DNA from: Rhodobacter sp. CZR27
Lineage (GTDB): Bacteria > Pseudomonadota > Alphaproteobacteria > Rhodobacterales > Rhodobacteraceae
Length of the DNA stretch: 64,000 nucleotides
NCBI RefSeq assembly: GCF_002407205.1
Contig: NZ_CP023548.1
Span: 1,946,501-2,010,500 of the forward strand
Reading direction: 5' to 3'
Below are positions 46,041 to 56,520 of the stretch, piece after piece. The notes below the pieces were generated by a model, which saw only the letters and a list, made by a program, of their open reading frames with translations, searched no databases and had not been told where the DNA came from. The translations under genes were made by a program, and so were the position numbers. Positions within the stretch are counted from its first letter, which is position 1. Each line of letters starts with the position of its first letter.

Positions 46041-46835
46041 ATGTCCGAGAGTTCCTCGCCCGCGACCGTGCGGCTCGTGGCCATTCCCAGGCTGGCGGCT
46101 GGCGGGCGCTGGCGCGTCGAGGCGATGCGCTCCGTTTCGGAGCCGCTGCTGCTGTGGTTCACGCGCGGCCAGGGTCGGATCACCGTGGCCGGGATCACGC
46201 GCGGCTACACCGCCCACAACGCGATCTTCATTCCATCCGGTGTCATGCACGGCTTCGAGGTCGGCCCGCAAACCTTTGGAACGGCCGTGTTTTTCGCGAA
46301 GGGCTGCGACCTTCCCCTGCCGGCGCAGCCGCAGCATCTGCGCATCCGCGAGGCGCTGGTGCAGCAGGAACTGAACGTGATGCTGGACACGATCGCGCGC
46401 GAACTGGAAGGCCGGGCACCGGCGAGCGACCGGGCGGTCTGGCACCATCTCGGGCTGCTCAGCGTCTGGCTGGAGCGGCAGGCTGCGCGCCTTGGACCGG
46501 TCGAACCGGTGGATGCGACACGCCGGCTGGTCGCGCGCTTCACCGCGCTGCTGGAGCGCGACTTCCGCAGCGGCATGGGGGTTGCGCATTTCGCCGGAAT
46601 GCTCGGCGTGACGCCCACCCACCTCAGCCGGTGCTGCCGGCAGACCTGCGGGCGGCCGGCCTCGGCGCTGCTGCACGACCGGGTGATCTTCGAGGCAAGG
46701 CGGCTGCTGTCCGAGACCGACCTGCCGGTGAACCGGATCGCCGAAAGCCTGGGCTTCACCTCGCCCGCCTATTTCACCCGCGCCTTCGGTCATCTGACCG
46801 GGCAGTCGCCCTCGGCCTTCCGGCGCGCCTCGTGA
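46041..46835 (+). CDS. AraC-family transcriptional regulator
   Basis: 264 residues. The N-terminal cupin-like sensor has LLLWFTRGQGRITVAGITRGYTAHNAIFIPSGVMHGF. The C-terminal pair of helix-turn-helix motifs is clear: MGVAHFAGMLGVTPTHLSRCCRQ and LPVNRIAESLGFTSPAYFTRAFGHLTGQSPSAFRR. It lies 106 bp upstream of, and collinear with, a peptide/nickel-type ABC importer, and probably controls it in response to the imported ligand. Confidence 0.88.
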   Translation: MSESSSPATVRLVAIPRLAAGGRWRVEAMRSVSEPLLLWFTRGQGRITVAGITRGYTAHNAIFIPSGVMHGFEVGPQTFGTAVFFAKGCDLPLPAQPQHLRIREALVQQELNVMLDTIARELEGRAPASDRAVWHHLGLLSVWLERQAARLGPVEPVDATRRLVARFTALLERDFRSGMGVAHFAGMLGVTPTHLSRCCRQTCGRPASALLHDRVIFEARRLLSETDLPVNRIAESLGFTSPAYFTRAFGHLTGQSPSAFRRAS

Positions 46836-46941
46836 TCGGGCGGAACGCCGCCCGACGGCATGACGTTGGACCGGAACCGGGACCCCGCGCGGCGCAGGGA
46901 CGTCGGCGCCGGCACTGCGGCGGACCACAAGGGAGACCGAC

Positions 46942-48573
46942 ATGACGAGCGAGACAGTTCACCCGACGACGAAGCTGGATGCCGCCGAGGTCCGCCGCGG
47001 AAGGATGGACCGGCGCGAGTTCCTGAGCCGCGCGACCGCGCTCGGGCTGACGGCCACGGCGGCCTACGGGCTGATCGGTCTACCCGCGCCAGCCCGCGCG
47101 CAGGACGCGCCAAGACCCGGCGGCACCCTGCGGATGGAGATGGAGACCCGGGCGCTGAAGGATCCGCGCACCGCAGACTGGTCGCAGATCGCCAATTTCA
47201 CCCGCGGCTGGCTGGAGTATCTGGTGGAATACCAGCCGGACGGCACCTTCCGCGGCATGCTGCTGGAAAGCTGGCAGGCGAACGACGATGCCACGGAATA
47301 CCTGCTGAAGCTGCGGCCCGGCGTGACCTGGAGCAATGGCGATCCCTTCACCTCCGAGGACGTCCGCCACAACTTCGAGCGCTGGTGCGACGGCTCTGTC
47401 GAGGGCAATGCCATGGCCGCGCAACTGACCGCGCTTCAGGTCGAAGGCAGGCTCGACCCCGCGGCGATCGAGATCCTCGACGCGCTGACGCTGCGGCTGC
47501 GACTGTCGCAGCCAGACATCGCGCTGATTGCGAACCTCGCCGACTATCCCGCAGCGGTGGTTCACAAATCCTATGACAATGGCGATCCGGCGGCCAACCC
47601 GATCGGCACCGGCCCCTACATGCCCGAGACGGTCGAGGTCGGCATCCGCATGGTGCTGGTGCGCGACCAGAGCCGCGAGTGGTGGGGCTCCGGCATCCAT
47701 GGCGGGCCGTGGCTCGACCGGATCGAATACATCGACTTCGGCACCGATCCCTCGGCCGCGGCCGCGGCGGCGGGATCGGGCGAGATCGATGCCACCTACC
47801 AGACGGTGGGCGAGTTCATCGAGGTGCTCGACGCGCTCGGCTGGACGAAATCCGAGGCGCGCACCGCGACCACGCTGGCGATCCGCTTCAACCAGCAGTC
47901 CGAGGAGTATCGTGACGTCCGGGTGCGCCGGGCGCTTCAGCTTGCGGTGGACAATGCGGTGGTGCTGGAACTGGGCTATGCCGGCCACGGCCGCGTGGCC
48001 GAGAACCACCACGTCTGCCCGATCCACCCGGAGTATGCCGAACTGCCCCCGCTCGAGGTGAACCGCGAGAAGGCGCGGCAGATGCTGGCCGAGGCGGGCA
48101 TGGCCGATCACGAATTCGAACTCGTGTCGCTCGACGATGCGTGGCAGGCGGCCTCGTGCGATGCGGTAGCGGCGCAGCTGCGCGACGCGGGCGTGAAGAT
48201 CCGCCGGACCGTGCTGCCGGGCGCCACCTACTGGAACGACTGGCTGAAGTTCCCGTTCTCGGCCACCGAATGGAACATGCGCCCACTGGGCGTTCAGGTT
48301 CTGGCCCTCGCCTACAGGTCGGGCGTGCCGTGGAACGAGACGGCCTTCGCCAATCCCGAGTTCGACGCGAAGCTGGACGAGGCCATGGCCATCGTCGATC
48401 CCGACAGGCGGCGCGTGCTGATGGCCGATCTCCAGCGCATCCTGCAGCAGGAGGGGGTGCTGATCCAGCCCTACTGGCGCTCGATCTTCCGCCATGCCGA
48501 TCCGAAGGTGAAGGGCTGCGAGGCGCATCCGACCTTCGAGCATCACCACTACAAGTGGTGGATCGACGCCTGA
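46942..48573 (+). CDS. ABC importer substrate-binding protein (peptide/nickel family 5)
   Basis: 543 residues; GGGAGACCGAC precedes the ATG. It carries a Tat-type signal: [14 protein letters not shown], then a hydrophobic stretch ending PARAQ (residues 22-53). The mature part is SBP_bac_5: [55 protein letters not shown] and [26 protein letters not shown]. It ends in [10 protein letters not shown]. Ligand could be a peptide, a metal chelate or another small molecule. It heads the transporter operon, four bases before the first permease. Confidence 0.88.
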   Translation: MTSETVHPTTKLDAAEVRRGRMDRREFLSRATALGLTATAAYGLIGLPAPARAQDAPRPGGTLRMEMETRALKDPRTADWSQIANFTRGWLEYLVEYQPDGTFRGMLLESWQANDDATEYLLKLRPGVTWSNGDPFTSEDVRHNFERWCDGSVEGNAMAAQLTALQVEGRLDPAAIEILDALTLRLRLSQPDIALIANLADYPAAVVHKSYDNGDPAANPIGTGPYMPETVEVGIRMVLVRDQSREWWGSGIHGGPWLDRIEYIDFGTDPSAAAAAAGSGEIDATYQTVGEFIEVLDALGWTKSEARTATTLAIRFNQQSEEYRDVRVRRALQLAVDNAVVLELGYAGHGRVAENHHVCPIHPEYAELPPLEVNREKARQMLAEAGMADHEFELVSLDDAWQAASCDAVAAQLRDAGVKIRRTVLPGATYWNDWLKFPFSATEWNMRPLGVQVLALAYRSGVPWNETAFANPEFDAKLDEAMAIVDPDRRRVLMADLQRILQQEGVLIQPYWRSIFRHADPKVKGCEAHPTFEHHHYKWWIDA

Positions 48574-48576
48574 GCC

Positions 48577-49614
48577 GTGGAGGTGGCCGGTTTCCTCCTG
48601 CGCCGGCTGGGCGTGATGCTGGCAACGGCGCTGTGCCTGAGCTTTCTGGTGTTCTGGCTGACGCATCTGGCGCCGAACCTCGAGAAGCTGGCAAAGTCAC
48701 AGGTATCGGCCCGCATGTCGGATGCCGAGACCGCAAGCTGGCTGGCGCGGAACGGTTATGACCGGCCGCTGGTGATCGGCTATGGCGAATGGCTGGGGGT
48801 GCTGCCGCGCCCGGGATGCGCCGAGGGCGCGCGGGTCTGCGGGGTGCTGCAGGGCAACTGGGGCCAGTCCACCGTGTTCCGCCAGCCGGTGGCAGCAGTG
48901 CTGGGGCGCAGCCTTTCGGCGACAGGCTGGCTGATGGTCTGGGTGCTGGTGGTGATGGTGCCTTTGGCGCTGGTGCTTGGCGTGCTGGCCGGCATGCGCG
49001 AAGGCTCGCGGATGGACAGGGCGATCTCGGCCGCCACCATCGTCTCGGCGGCCACGCCGGAATATGTCTCGGGCGTCGTGCTGACGGGGCTTCTCGCCTC
49101 GGCCACGGCGGGGGTCTCGCCGCTTCTGGCCGATGCCGGGCTGATCGAGGGCCGGACCCTGTTCCAGGGCACCGCCTCGGGCGCGATGACCGGGATCACG
49201 CTCTGGAACTTCGGCCTGCCGGTCGCCACCATCGCGCTTTACGGCGCGGGCTACATCGCGCGCATGACCCGCGCCTCGATGGCCGAGGTGATGGCCCAGC
49301 CCTACATCCGCACCGCCCGGCTGAAGGGCGCGGGACCCATCCGGATCGTCCTGCGTCACGCGCTGCGCAATGCGCTGGTCGCGCCCTTCACGATCATCAT
49401 GCTGCAGGTGCCGTGGCTGCTGAACGGCGTCGTGATCGTCGAGACGCTTTTTGCCTACAAGGGGTTCGGCTGGACGCTGGTGCAGGCGGCGGGCAACAAC
49501 GACATCGACCTGCTGCTCGGCTGCTCGGTGGTGGCGGTCACCGCGGTCCTTGCGACGCAGGTCCTGTCGGACGTGGGCCACCACCTGCTCAATCCGAGAC
49601 TGCGGGGCGGCTGA
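48577..49614 (+). CDS. ABC importer permease 1 (DppB-type)
   Basis: 345 residues from a GTG. The first helix (LLRRLGVMLATALCLSFLVFWLTHLAP) is DppB-like. The binding-protein-dependent permease motif is YIARMTRASMAEVMAQPYIRTARLKGAGPIRIVLRHALRNAL (EAA loop). WLLNGVVIVETLFAYKGFGWTLVQAA is the usual C-terminal part. Six hydrophobic segments. It is encoded directly after the binding protein and its TGA shares bases with the next ATG. Confidence 0.9.
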   Translation: MEVAGFLLRRLGVMLATALCLSFLVFWLTHLAPNLEKLAKSQVSARMSDAETASWLARNGYDRPLVIGYGEWLGVLPRPGCAEGARVCGVLQGNWGQSTVFRQPVAAVLGRSLSATGWLMVWVLVVMVPLALVLGVLAGMREGSRMDRAISAATIVSAATPEYVSGVVLTGLLASATAGVSPLLADAGLIEGRTLFQGTASGAMTGITLWNFGLPVATIALYGAGYIARMTRASMAEVMAQPYIRTARLKGAGPIRIVLRHALRNALVAPFTIIMLQVPWLLNGVVIVETLFAYKGFGWTLVQAAGNNDIDLLLGCSVVAVTAVLATQVLSDVGHHLLNPRLRGG

Positions 49615-50768
49615 TGGAGGCGCTCGGCTGGGGAGGGATCCTGCTCGAGGCCGGCCTGCGGTTCTGGCCGGTCTGGCTGACGCTGGCCCTGACGCTGGGG
49701 CCGGGCATCGTGTTGCGCGGGCGTCTGGGCCTTCCCGGCCGGCTCTGCGGCAGCTGGATCGGCTGTCTTGGCCTCGGGCTGGTGCTGTTCTGGCTGGTCA
49801 CGGCCATCCTAGCCGACCTGATCGTCACGCACGATCCCCTCGCCCAGCTTTCCGGCCTGAAGAACGCGCCGCCCGGCAGCCCGACCGGAGCGCAAGGCTA
49901 TCCCTACTACCTGCTCGGCGGGGACAGCCTCGCCCGGGATGTCTTCAGCCGGATGGTGATGGGGGCGCGGCGCGTGCTGACCATCGCGCCCGCGGCCACG
50001 CTCGTCGCGCTGGCGGTGGGCGTCGTGCTGGGCCTGCCGGCGGGCTATCTGGGCGGCCGGCTCGATGCGCTGCTGTCGTTCATCGCCAACCTCGTCCTGG
50101 CCTTTCCCGTCATCCTGCTCTTCTACCTGCTGGTCACGCCCGAGGTGCGCGGCACCGCCCTTCCGAGGATGCTGGCGGCCGCCCTGTTCCTGATCCCTGT
50201 GCTGCTGGCGGCGCTGCTCTGGCACAGCCGCTTTCGCATGCAGCCGGGCATGCGCGCTGCGGGCCTCGCGCTGATCCTTGCGCTCGGCCTCTGGATCTGG
50301 GCGGGGCTGGCGCTTGGTGCCGACCCTCTGGGCCTCTGGCGCATGGATCCCGGCCTTCTCAACGTCTTCGTCGCGGTGGTGTTCGTGAACGCCCCCACCG
50401 TGTTCCGCATCGTCCGCAGCCTCGCGCGCGAGTTGCGCAGCCGCGACTACGTGGCCGCCGCGCGCACCCGCGGCGAAGGGCCGTGGTTCATCATGCTCTG
50501 GGAGATCCTGCCCAACGCGCGCGGCCCGCTGATCGTCGATGCCTGCCTGCGCGTGGGCTACACCACGATCCTGCTGGGCACGCTCGGCTTCTTCGGCCTC
50601 GGCGTCTCGCCCGAAAGCCCGGACTGGGGCTCGACCATCAACGACGGGCGGCGGTTCCTCGCGATCTATCCCCATGCCGCGGTCGTCCCGGCGCTGGCGC
50701 TGATGAGCCTTGTCCTCGGCCTCAACCTGCTCGCCGATGCCCTGCGCGAGGAGGCCCTGCGTGACTGA
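49614..50768 (+). CDS. ABC importer permease 2 (DppC-type)
   Basis: 384 residues, longer than typical DppC because of an extra N-terminal pair of hydrophobic helices and an insertion near residues 180-240. HDPLAQLSGLKNAPPGSP and LLGGDSLARDVFSRMVMGARRVL are the usual DppC entry; RELRSRDYVAAARTRGEGPWFIMLWEILPNARGPLIV is the EAA loop; ILLGTLGFFGLGVSPESPDWGSTIN closes the domain. It shares the TGATG junction with permease 1 and overlaps the ATPase gene. Confidence 0.9.
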   Translation: MEALGWGGILLEAGLRFWPVWLTLALTLGPGIVLRGRLGLPGRLCGSWIGCLGLGLVLFWLVTAILADLIVTHDPLAQLSGLKNAPPGSPTGAQGYPYYLLGGDSLARDVFSRMVMGARRVLTIAPAATLVALAVGVVLGLPAGYLGGRLDALLSFIANLVLAFPVILLFYLLVTPEVRGTALPRMLAAALFLIPVLLAALLWHSRFRMQPGMRAAGLALILALGLWIWAGLALGADPLGLWRMDPGLLNVFVAVVFVNAPTVFRIVRSLARELRSRDYVAAARTRGEGPWFIMLWEILPNARGPLIVDACLRVGYTTILLGTLGFFGLGVSPESPDWGSTINDGRRFLAIYPHAAVVPALALMSLVLGLNLLADALREEALRD

Positions 50769-52821
50769 AGCGCCGCCTCCCGTCCTCGAGATCGAGGAGC
50801 TGACCGTGACCTTCACCGGCCGGCGCGGCAGCTTCCCGGCGGTCGAGGCCTTCTCGTGCCGGATCATGCCCGGCGAGACGCTCGGGCTGGTGGGCGAATC
50901 GGGCAGCGGCAAGTCCACCGTGGCACTTGCGGTGATGCGCGACCTTGGCCCCGCGGGTCGCATCATGGGCGGCGCGATCCGCGTCATGGAGCGCGACATC
51001 ACCACCCTGCCCGAGCGCGACCTGCGCCGCATCCGGGGATCGCAGGTCGCCATGGTCGGGCAGGAGCCGATGGCCGCGCTGAACCCCGCGATGCGGATCG
51101 GCGCGCAACTGGCCGAGGTGCCTCGGATCCATCGCCGCGCCTCGGCGGCCCGGGCGATGGATCAGGCCCGACGCGCGGTCGAGGAGGTCGGCCTGCCCGA
51201 TCCCGCCCGCATCCTGCGCAGCTATCCGCACCAGCTGTCCGGCGGCCAGCTTCAGCGCGTCGCCATCGCGATGGCCCTGATGGCGCGGCCGGCGCTCCTG
51301 ATCCTCGACGAGCCGACCACCGCGCTCGATGTCACGGTCGAGGCGGGCATCGTCGAACTGCTGCAGGCCATAGCCCGGCGGCGCGGCACCTCGATGCTGT
51401 TCGTCAGCCACAATCTCCGACTGGTGGCCGGGATCTGCGACCGGGTGGCCGTGCTCTATGCTGGGCAGGTGGTCGAGACCGGGACCGTCGGCCGGATCTT
51501 CGGCGCGCCGCGGCATCCCTATACCCGGGCGCTGCTGCGAGCGGTCCCCCGGCTCGATACCGCCGACCGGCAGGCACCCCTCTCCCTGCCCGGCGAGCAG
51601 CCGCTGCCGCACGAGCGTCCGGCGGGCTGCGCCTTCGCCCCGCGCTGCCCCCATGCGGTGCCGGGCCGCTGCGACCAGCTTCCGGTCCCGCTGACCGTCC
51701 TTGGCGGGCCGCAGGATGCCGCGCGCTGCCTGCGTCTGGACGAGATCCCCGGCGCCCCCGACGATGCAAGGCCCACCCTGCCCGCGGCGCCCGGTCCGGG
51801 CCAGCCCCTCCTGACGGTCGAGGGGCTGACGAAACATTTCCGCCTTGGCCGGCGCCGGCTGCGCGCGGTGACGAACGTCAGCTTCGAGGCGCTGGAGGGC
51901 GAAACGCTCGCCATCGTCGGCGAATCCGGCTGCGGGAAAAGCACGCTCGCGCGGCTTCTGATGGGGCTTGAGCAGGCGAGCGCGGGCCGGATCCTCCTGC
52001 AGGGCCGCGAGGTGCAGGACCTGCCCGCGGGGCGTCGGCCGGCGGATCTGGTGGCCGCGATGCAGATGGTGTTCCAGAACCCGTCCGACACGCTCAATCC
52101 CTCGATGACGGTCGGGCGGCAGATCCTGCGGGCGCTGACGCTGTTCCGTGTCGCACCGACGAGGGCCGGGCGGCAGGCGCGGCTTCTGGACCTTCTCGAG
52201 CGTGTGCGGCTGCCGCCGGCACTGGCCGCCTTCCGACCCGGACGGCTTTCGGGCGGGCAGCGACAGCGTGTGGCGATTGCCCGGGCGCTGGCCGGCGATG
52301 CGCGGCTTCTGGTGGCGGACGAGCCGGTCTCGGCGCTGGATGCCAGCGTTCAGGCGGCAGTGGTGGGCCTGCTGCTCGACATCCAGCGCGATCGGCACGG
52401 CACGCTGCTCTTCATCAGCCACGACCTCGCGCTGGTGCGCCAGATCGCGGACCGGGTGATGGTGATGTATCTCGGGCAGGTGATGGAGATCGGCCCGGCG
52501 GCCCGGGTGTTCGGCGGCATGGTGCACCCCTACACCGAGGCGCTGGTCTCAGCCGTGCCGGTGCCCGATCCGGTTGCCCGGCGCGACCGGATCGTTCTGG
52601 CGGGCGATCCGCCCTCGGCGCTCGAACCGCCGCCGGGCTGCCCGTTCCAGAGCCGCTGCCATCGCCGGACGGAGGTGCCGGGCGAGCTTTGCGCAACGCT
52701 GCCGCCGCCCCTGGCCGAGGTCGCGCGGGGCCATCGCATCCGCTGCCACCTTCCGCCGGACCGCCTTGCCCGGCGCAATGCGGCAGCGCCCGAGGCCACC
52801 CATGGAGCCGTAGAGCCGTAG
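50761..52821 (+). CDS. ABC importer fused dual ATPase (DppD-DppF type)
   Basis: 686 residues from a GTG overlapping the permease end. First domain: GESGSGKST, QEPMAALNP, LSGGQLQRVAIA, LLILDEPTTALDV. The oligopeptide C-terminal extension (PLSLPGEQPLP, FAPRCPHAVPGRCD) with its Cys cluster follows. Second domain: GESGCGKST, MQMVFQNPSDTLNPSMTV, LSGGQRQRVAIARAL, LLVADEPVSALD, and a second Cys-rich tail (CPFQSRCHRRTEVPGELC). The fusion supplies both nucleotide-binding subunits of the importer. The operon ends here. Confidence 0.92.
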   Translation: MTEAPPPVLEIEELTVTFTGRRGSFPAVEAFSCRIMPGETLGLVGESGSGKSTVALAVMRDLGPAGRIMGGAIRVMERDITTLPERDLRRIRGSQVAMVGQEPMAALNPAMRIGAQLAEVPRIHRRASAARAMDQARRAVEEVGLPDPARILRSYPHQLSGGQLQRVAIAMALMARPALLILDEPTTALDVTVEAGIVELLQAIARRRGTSMLFVSHNLRLVAGICDRVAVLYAGQVVETGTVGRIFGAPRHPYTRALLRAVPRLDTADRQAPLSLPGEQPLPHERPAGCAFAPRCPHAVPGRCDQLPVPLTVLGGPQDAARCLRLDEIPGAPDDARPTLPAAPGPGQPLLTVEGLTKHFRLGRRRLRAVTNVSFEALEGETLAIVGESGCGKSTLARLLMGLEQASAGRILLQGREVQDLPAGRRPADLVAAMQMVFQNPSDTLNPSMTVGRQILRALTLFRVAPTRAGRQARLLDLLERVRLPPALAAFRPGRLSGGQRQRVAIARALAGDARLLVADEPVSALDASVQAAVVGLLLDIQRDRHGTLLFISHDLALVRQIADRVMVMYLGQVMEIGPAARVFGGMVHPYTEALVSAVPVPDPVARRDRIVLAGDPPSALEPPPGCPFQSRCHRRTEVPGELCATLPPPLAEVARGHRIRCHLPPDRLARRNAAAPEATHGAVEP

Positions 52822-52896
52822 AGCCGCCGGGTGGCCACTGCCTCGCCCCCGCCATCCCTCCGCGCTGCGAGCCGAGGCCCCGGCGCGGGGCTCACA

Positions 52897-54354
52897 CTAC
52901 TTTCCGAGGTGCTTTCTCAGCCGGGACGGCGTGTGGAACTTGCGATCCTTGAACGGGTTCTTGTCGCCCTGTCCGCGCAGCGTCAGGCGGATCGGTGTGC
53001 CCGGCATGTCGAAGTGGTCGCGCAACCCGTTGATCAGATAGCGCCGATAGCTGTCCGGCATGTCGTCGGGATGCGAGCACATCACCACGAAGCCCGGGGG
53101 GCGGGTCTTCACCTGGGTCATGTAGCGCAGCTTGATCCGACGCCCGCCGGGGGCCGGCGGCGGATGGGCCTCGACCATCGCGCCCAGCCATGTGTTCAGC
53201 CGGGCCGTGGTGATGCGCCGGTTCCACACGTCATGGGCCTTCAGGATCGCGGCATGCAGCCGGTCGAGCCCGCGCCCGGTCTTGGCCGAGACCGTCACCA
53301 GCGGCGCGCCGCGCAACTGCGGCAGGAGCCGGTCGAACATCTCCTTGAGTTCGGCCAGCTTGCCCTGCTTCTCGTCTTCCAGATCCCACTTGTTCACCGC
53401 GATCACGACCGCCCGGCCCTCGGTCTCGGCAAAGTCGGCGATGCGGAGGTCCTGCTGTTCGAACGGGATCTCGACGTCGAGAAGCACCACCACCACCTCG
53501 GCGAAGCGCACGGCACGCAGGCCGTCGGCCACCGACAGCTTTTCCAGCTTGTCCGAGATCCGCGCCTTCTTCCGCATCCCCGCCGTGTCGAAGATCCGGA
53601 TCGGCGTGCCGAGCCAGTCCGACCGGACCGAGATCGCGTCGCGGGTGATCCCGGCCTCGGGGCCTGTCAACAGGCGATCCTCGTTGATGATCTTGTTGAT
53701 CAGGGTCGACTTGCCCGCGTTCGGCCGGCCGATCACCGCGATCTGAAGCGGACGCTTGGCGGTCGGCTTGTGCGCGTCGGGATCCGCCTCCTCGGCGGCC
53801 TCGTCCTCCGACACGTCCACATCCACCACCGGCGCATCCGCGGCGGCGCGCTCGGCATAGCCCTCGGCCAGCGGGCGCAGGATGTGGTAGAGATCATCCA
53901 GCCCCTCGCCATGCTCGGCCGAAAGCCGCACCGGCTCTCCCAGGCCCAGGGACCAGGCCTCGATCGCGCCGGCATCGCCCGCGCGGCCCTCGGCCTTGTT
54001 CACGCCAAGGATCACATGGGCGTTCTTCTTGCGCAGGATGTCGGCGAAGACCTCGTCCGAAGGCGTCACGCCCACCCGCCCATCGATCAGGAAAAGGCAG
54101 ATGTCCGCCATCTCCACCGCGCGCTCGGTCAGCCGGCGCATCCGGCCCTGAAGGCTGTCGTCGGTCACTTCTTCCAGACCGGCCGTGTCGATGACCGTGA
54201 AGCGCAGGTCGAAGAGCTTGGCATCCCCCTCGCGCAGGTCGCGGGTCACGCCGGGCTGGTCGTCCACCAGCGCCAGCCGCTTGCCGACCAGCCGGTTGAA
54301 CAGCGTCGACTTGCCGACATTCGGCCGGCCGACAATGGCGAGGGTAAAGCTCAT
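52897..54354 (-). CDS. der: GTPase Der (EngA)
   Basis: 485 residues with two tandem GTPase domains. Domain 1: GRPNVGKST (8-16), DTAGLE, VNKAEG. Domain 2: [26 protein letters not shown]. The C-terminal KH-like domain ([34 protein letters not shown]) and [20 protein letters not shown] complete it. An acidic stretch ([16 protein letters not shown]) links the G domains. It is required for 50S ribosome maturation. It belongs to the conserved yfgM-bamB-der block. Confidence 0.95.
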   Translation of the reverse strand: MSFTLAIVGRPNVGKSTLFNRLVGKRLALVDDQPGVTRDLREGDAKLFDLRFTVIDTAGLEEVTDDSLQGRMRRLTERAVEMADICLFLIDGRVGVTPSDEVFADILRKKNAHVILGVNKAEGRAGDAGAIEAWSLGLGEPVRLSAEHGEGLDDLYHILRPLAEGYAERAAADAPVVDVDVSEDEAAEEADPDAHKPTAKRPLQIAVIGRPNAGKSTLINKIINEDRLLTGPEAGITRDAISVRSDWLGTPIRIFDTAGMRKKARISDKLEKLSVADGLRAVRFAEVVVVLLDVEIPFEQQDLRIADFAETEGRAVVIAVNKWDLEDEKQGKLAELKEMFDRLLPQLRGAPLVTVSAKTGRGLDRLHAAILKAHDVWNRRITTARLNTWLGAMVEAHPPPAPGGRRIKLRYMTQVKTRPPGFVVMCSHPDDMPDSYRRYLINGLRDHFDMPGTPIRLTLRGQGDKNPFKDRKFHTPSRLRKHLGK

Positions 54355-54412
54355 CGTTGCCTCCGGAGGCGGCTCATTCAGGTCAAGCCCCGGTCCCTAG
54401 CAGAGAGGACGG

Positions 54413-55756
54413 TCAGCGGAAAGCGAGAAGTTTTCCATCCGTCGAGACGACATAGGCCGTGCCTCCGGCAAGCGCCGGCTGCGACGCCGCGCCACCCGGC
54501 AACTCGACCGAGCCGGTCAGCGCGCCATTCACCGGGCTGAAGAAGCGGATCGCCCCATCCGACGAGGCCACCATCAGCCGCCCCCCGGCCAGCACCGGGC
54601 CGTAATGGGCGGTGATCGCCTTGCGCCGCTTGGGCTTCTCCTTGGTCCAGTAGGGCATCTCGACCGACCAGATCACCTCGCCCGTCGCCGCGTCGAGGCG
54701 CACCAGCCGCGCCTCGTCCGAGACGAGGAACAGCGACCCGCCCGCGACCGCGACGGGGGCCAGCGCCCCCTCCTCGGCCGACCAGACCTGCTCGCCCGAG
54801 GCGGTGGACAGCGCCACCATCCGACCCGCGGCGCTGCCGATATAGGCCACGCCATCGGCCACGACCGGATCGCCGGTGATGTCGCGGAAACTGGTATAGG
54901 CGCGGCCGAGCCGCTCGCCCGCGACCTGCGCCGACCAGATCTGCGAGCCGCCCTCGCGCAGCGCGGCCACCACCTGGCCGCTGGCGAAGGGGAAGAGCAC
55001 CGTCGTGCCGGTGACCGCCGGAGCCGAGCCGCCGATCATGCCGGTCGAGGACGGCGCCCCGGGGATCTGCCAGCGCACGCGGCCGTTCGAGGCCTCGATC
55101 GCCCAGGCCGAGCTGTCGCGCCCGGTGACATAGACCAGATCACCGTCGACCGTCGGCGCGCCGGTGGAGGGCGCGCCAAGATCCTGCCGCCAGAGCACGC
55201 TGCCCGAGGCCGGATCGAGCGCCACCAGTTCGCCGAACCCGGTCGTCACGAACAGCCGCCCCGCACCATGGGCGAGGCCGCCGCCCGACACGTCGGTCGC
55301 GCTGTCCGAAGGCGGGGTCAGGTCCACGCGCCACAGCTGCCCGCCCCCGGTCGAGGTGGCCTGCACGTCGCTCTGCGCGTCCATCGTGAAGATGCGCCCG
55401 TCCGCCACCACAGGCGCGGCCGAGATGCGGTTGCGCCGGCTGTTGCCGGCCCCGATGTCGGCGCTCCAGACCAGTTGCGGCGCCGCGCTCAGCGCCGCAT
55501 GGGGTGCCAGATGGGCCGCGTTGCCGCCGCGCTGCGGCCAGGAGGCATTGGCCGAGGCCGCGGGCAGCGCCACGGGGCGGCTCGCGTTCACCTGCACGGT
55601 GCTGCGATCCACCGGCGTCGGATCCTGCTCCGAGGGCAGGCTGGCCTCCAGAGGGGCGCGCACGTCGAAACGCTCGCCCTGAAGGACCAGTTCGCGCTCG
55701 CAACCGCAGAGCAGACCAAGCAGCGCAAGTCCCGAGACTGCAACGTTCCGCTTCAC
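54413..55756 (-). CDS. bamB: BamB-like PQQ-repeat lipoprotein
   Basis: 447 residues from a GTG with AAGGGG upstream; a TTG at 55774 would be the alternative. The lipoprotein signal is VKRNVAVSGLALLGLLCGCERE, with lipobox LLCGC. The mature part is an eight-bladed propeller with PQQ-type repeats (LVWSADIGAGNS, GQLWRVDLTPP, ASGSVLWRQDLGAP, NGRVRWQIPGAPSS, GEQVWSAEEGALAPV). It is the scaffold lipoprotein of the BAM complex, working with BamA encoded elsewhere in this window. Confidence 0.85.
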   Translation of the reverse strand: MKRNVAVSGLALLGLLCGCERELVLQGERFDVRAPLEASLPSEQDPTPVDRSTVQVNASRPVALPAASANASWPQRGGNAAHLAPHAALSAAPQLVWSADIGAGNSRRNRISAAPVVADGRIFTMDAQSDVQATSTGGGQLWRVDLTPPSDSATDVSGGGLAHGAGRLFVTTGFGELVALDPASGSVLWRQDLGAPSTGAPTVDGDLVYVTGRDSSAWAIEASNGRVRWQIPGAPSSTGMIGGSAPAVTGTTVLFPFASGQVVAALREGGSQIWSAQVAGERLGRAYTSFRDITGDPVVADGVAYIGSAAGRMVALSTASGEQVWSAEEGALAPVAVAGGSLFLVSDEARLVRLDAATGEVIWSVEMPYWTKEKPKRRKAITAHYGPVLAGGRLMVASSDGAIRFFSPVNGALTGSVELPGGAASQPALAGGTAYVVSTDGKLLAFR

Positions 55757-55803
55757 CGTGAAACCCCTTCTCAAGTGCCTGCCCGTCCGACTGTCGGCCG
55801 GCC

Positions 55804-56451
55804 TCAGCCGGCCTGGGTTCCGCCGCCAAGCGCGGTGATCATCTGCTCGGCGCGCCGGCGCAGACCCTCCGTCGCCTCCTGGTCCTGCGCAAGGCTGCGC
55901 AGCGTCTCGATGGCCTTCGCCGGCTCGCCCGCCTCGATGTCGAGATAGGCGACCTGCTCCAGCGCCAGCGTCCGGTAGGGCCGGCCCGGTGCCGCGATGC
56001 CGTCCAGCGCAGCGCGGCGCTCGGCCAGCGGAAGTTCCGTTCCGGCAAGGATCACCCGGCGCAGCACCGCAAGGTCGCGATAGCTCGGGGCAAGCGTCGC
56101 ATCGGCCGCGACCCGCTCCAGCGCCGCAAGCGCCGTGGCACGGTCGCCCGCGGGATCCGAGGCCAGCATCAGGTCGCGCAGCGCGGCGCGGCTGCCCTCG
56201 GCCGGCACCGCGGCCACCGCGGCGCGGCGGGCGGCGGAGTCGGGCGCCTCGAGCGCGGCCATCAGCGCATCACCGAAGGCCCGGGAGGCGGCCGTCGTCT
56301 CGGACTTCCGCCACTCGTTCCAGGCGGCGCCCCCCACGATCAGCAGCACCAGGACGACCGCGATCCAGCCGTAGCGCCGCATCAGCCGGAACAGCCGGTC
56401 GCGGCGGACCTCCTCGGTCACCTCGTCGATGAAACTCTCCGGGTTGCTCAA
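55804..56451 (-). CDS. YfgM-like TPR membrane protein
   Basis: About 215 residues from a TTG at 56451 (LSNPESFIDEVTEEV), preceded by GGAGAGGG; an ATG at 56475 is the alternative. NPESFIDEVTEEVRRDRLFRLMRRYG is the typical cytosolic start, followed by one membrane helix WIAVVLVLLIVGGAAW. The rest is helical TPR-like sequence (TALAALERVAADATLAPSYRDLAVLRRV; YLDIEAGEPAKAIETLRSLAQ). It lies directly before bamB, as in many genomes. It is probably a periplasmic chaperone-like partner of the translocon. Confidence 0.75.
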   Translation of the reverse strand: MSNPESFIDEVTEEVRRDRLFRLMRRYGWIAVVLVLLIVGGAAWNEWRKSETTAASRAFGDALMAALEAPDSAARRAAVAAVPAEGSRAALRDLMLASDPAGDRATALAALERVAADATLAPSYRDLAVLRRVILAGTELPLAERRAALDGIAAPGRPYRTLALEQVAYLDIEAGEPAKAIETLRSLAQDQEATEGLRRRAEQMITALGGGTQAG

Positions 56452-56520
56452 GGCCCTCTCCCTTGCTGGTGCCATCGTCTTACACGCAAGGCCAAGGGCT
56501 TGCCAAGCCCCGGCCCCGGC

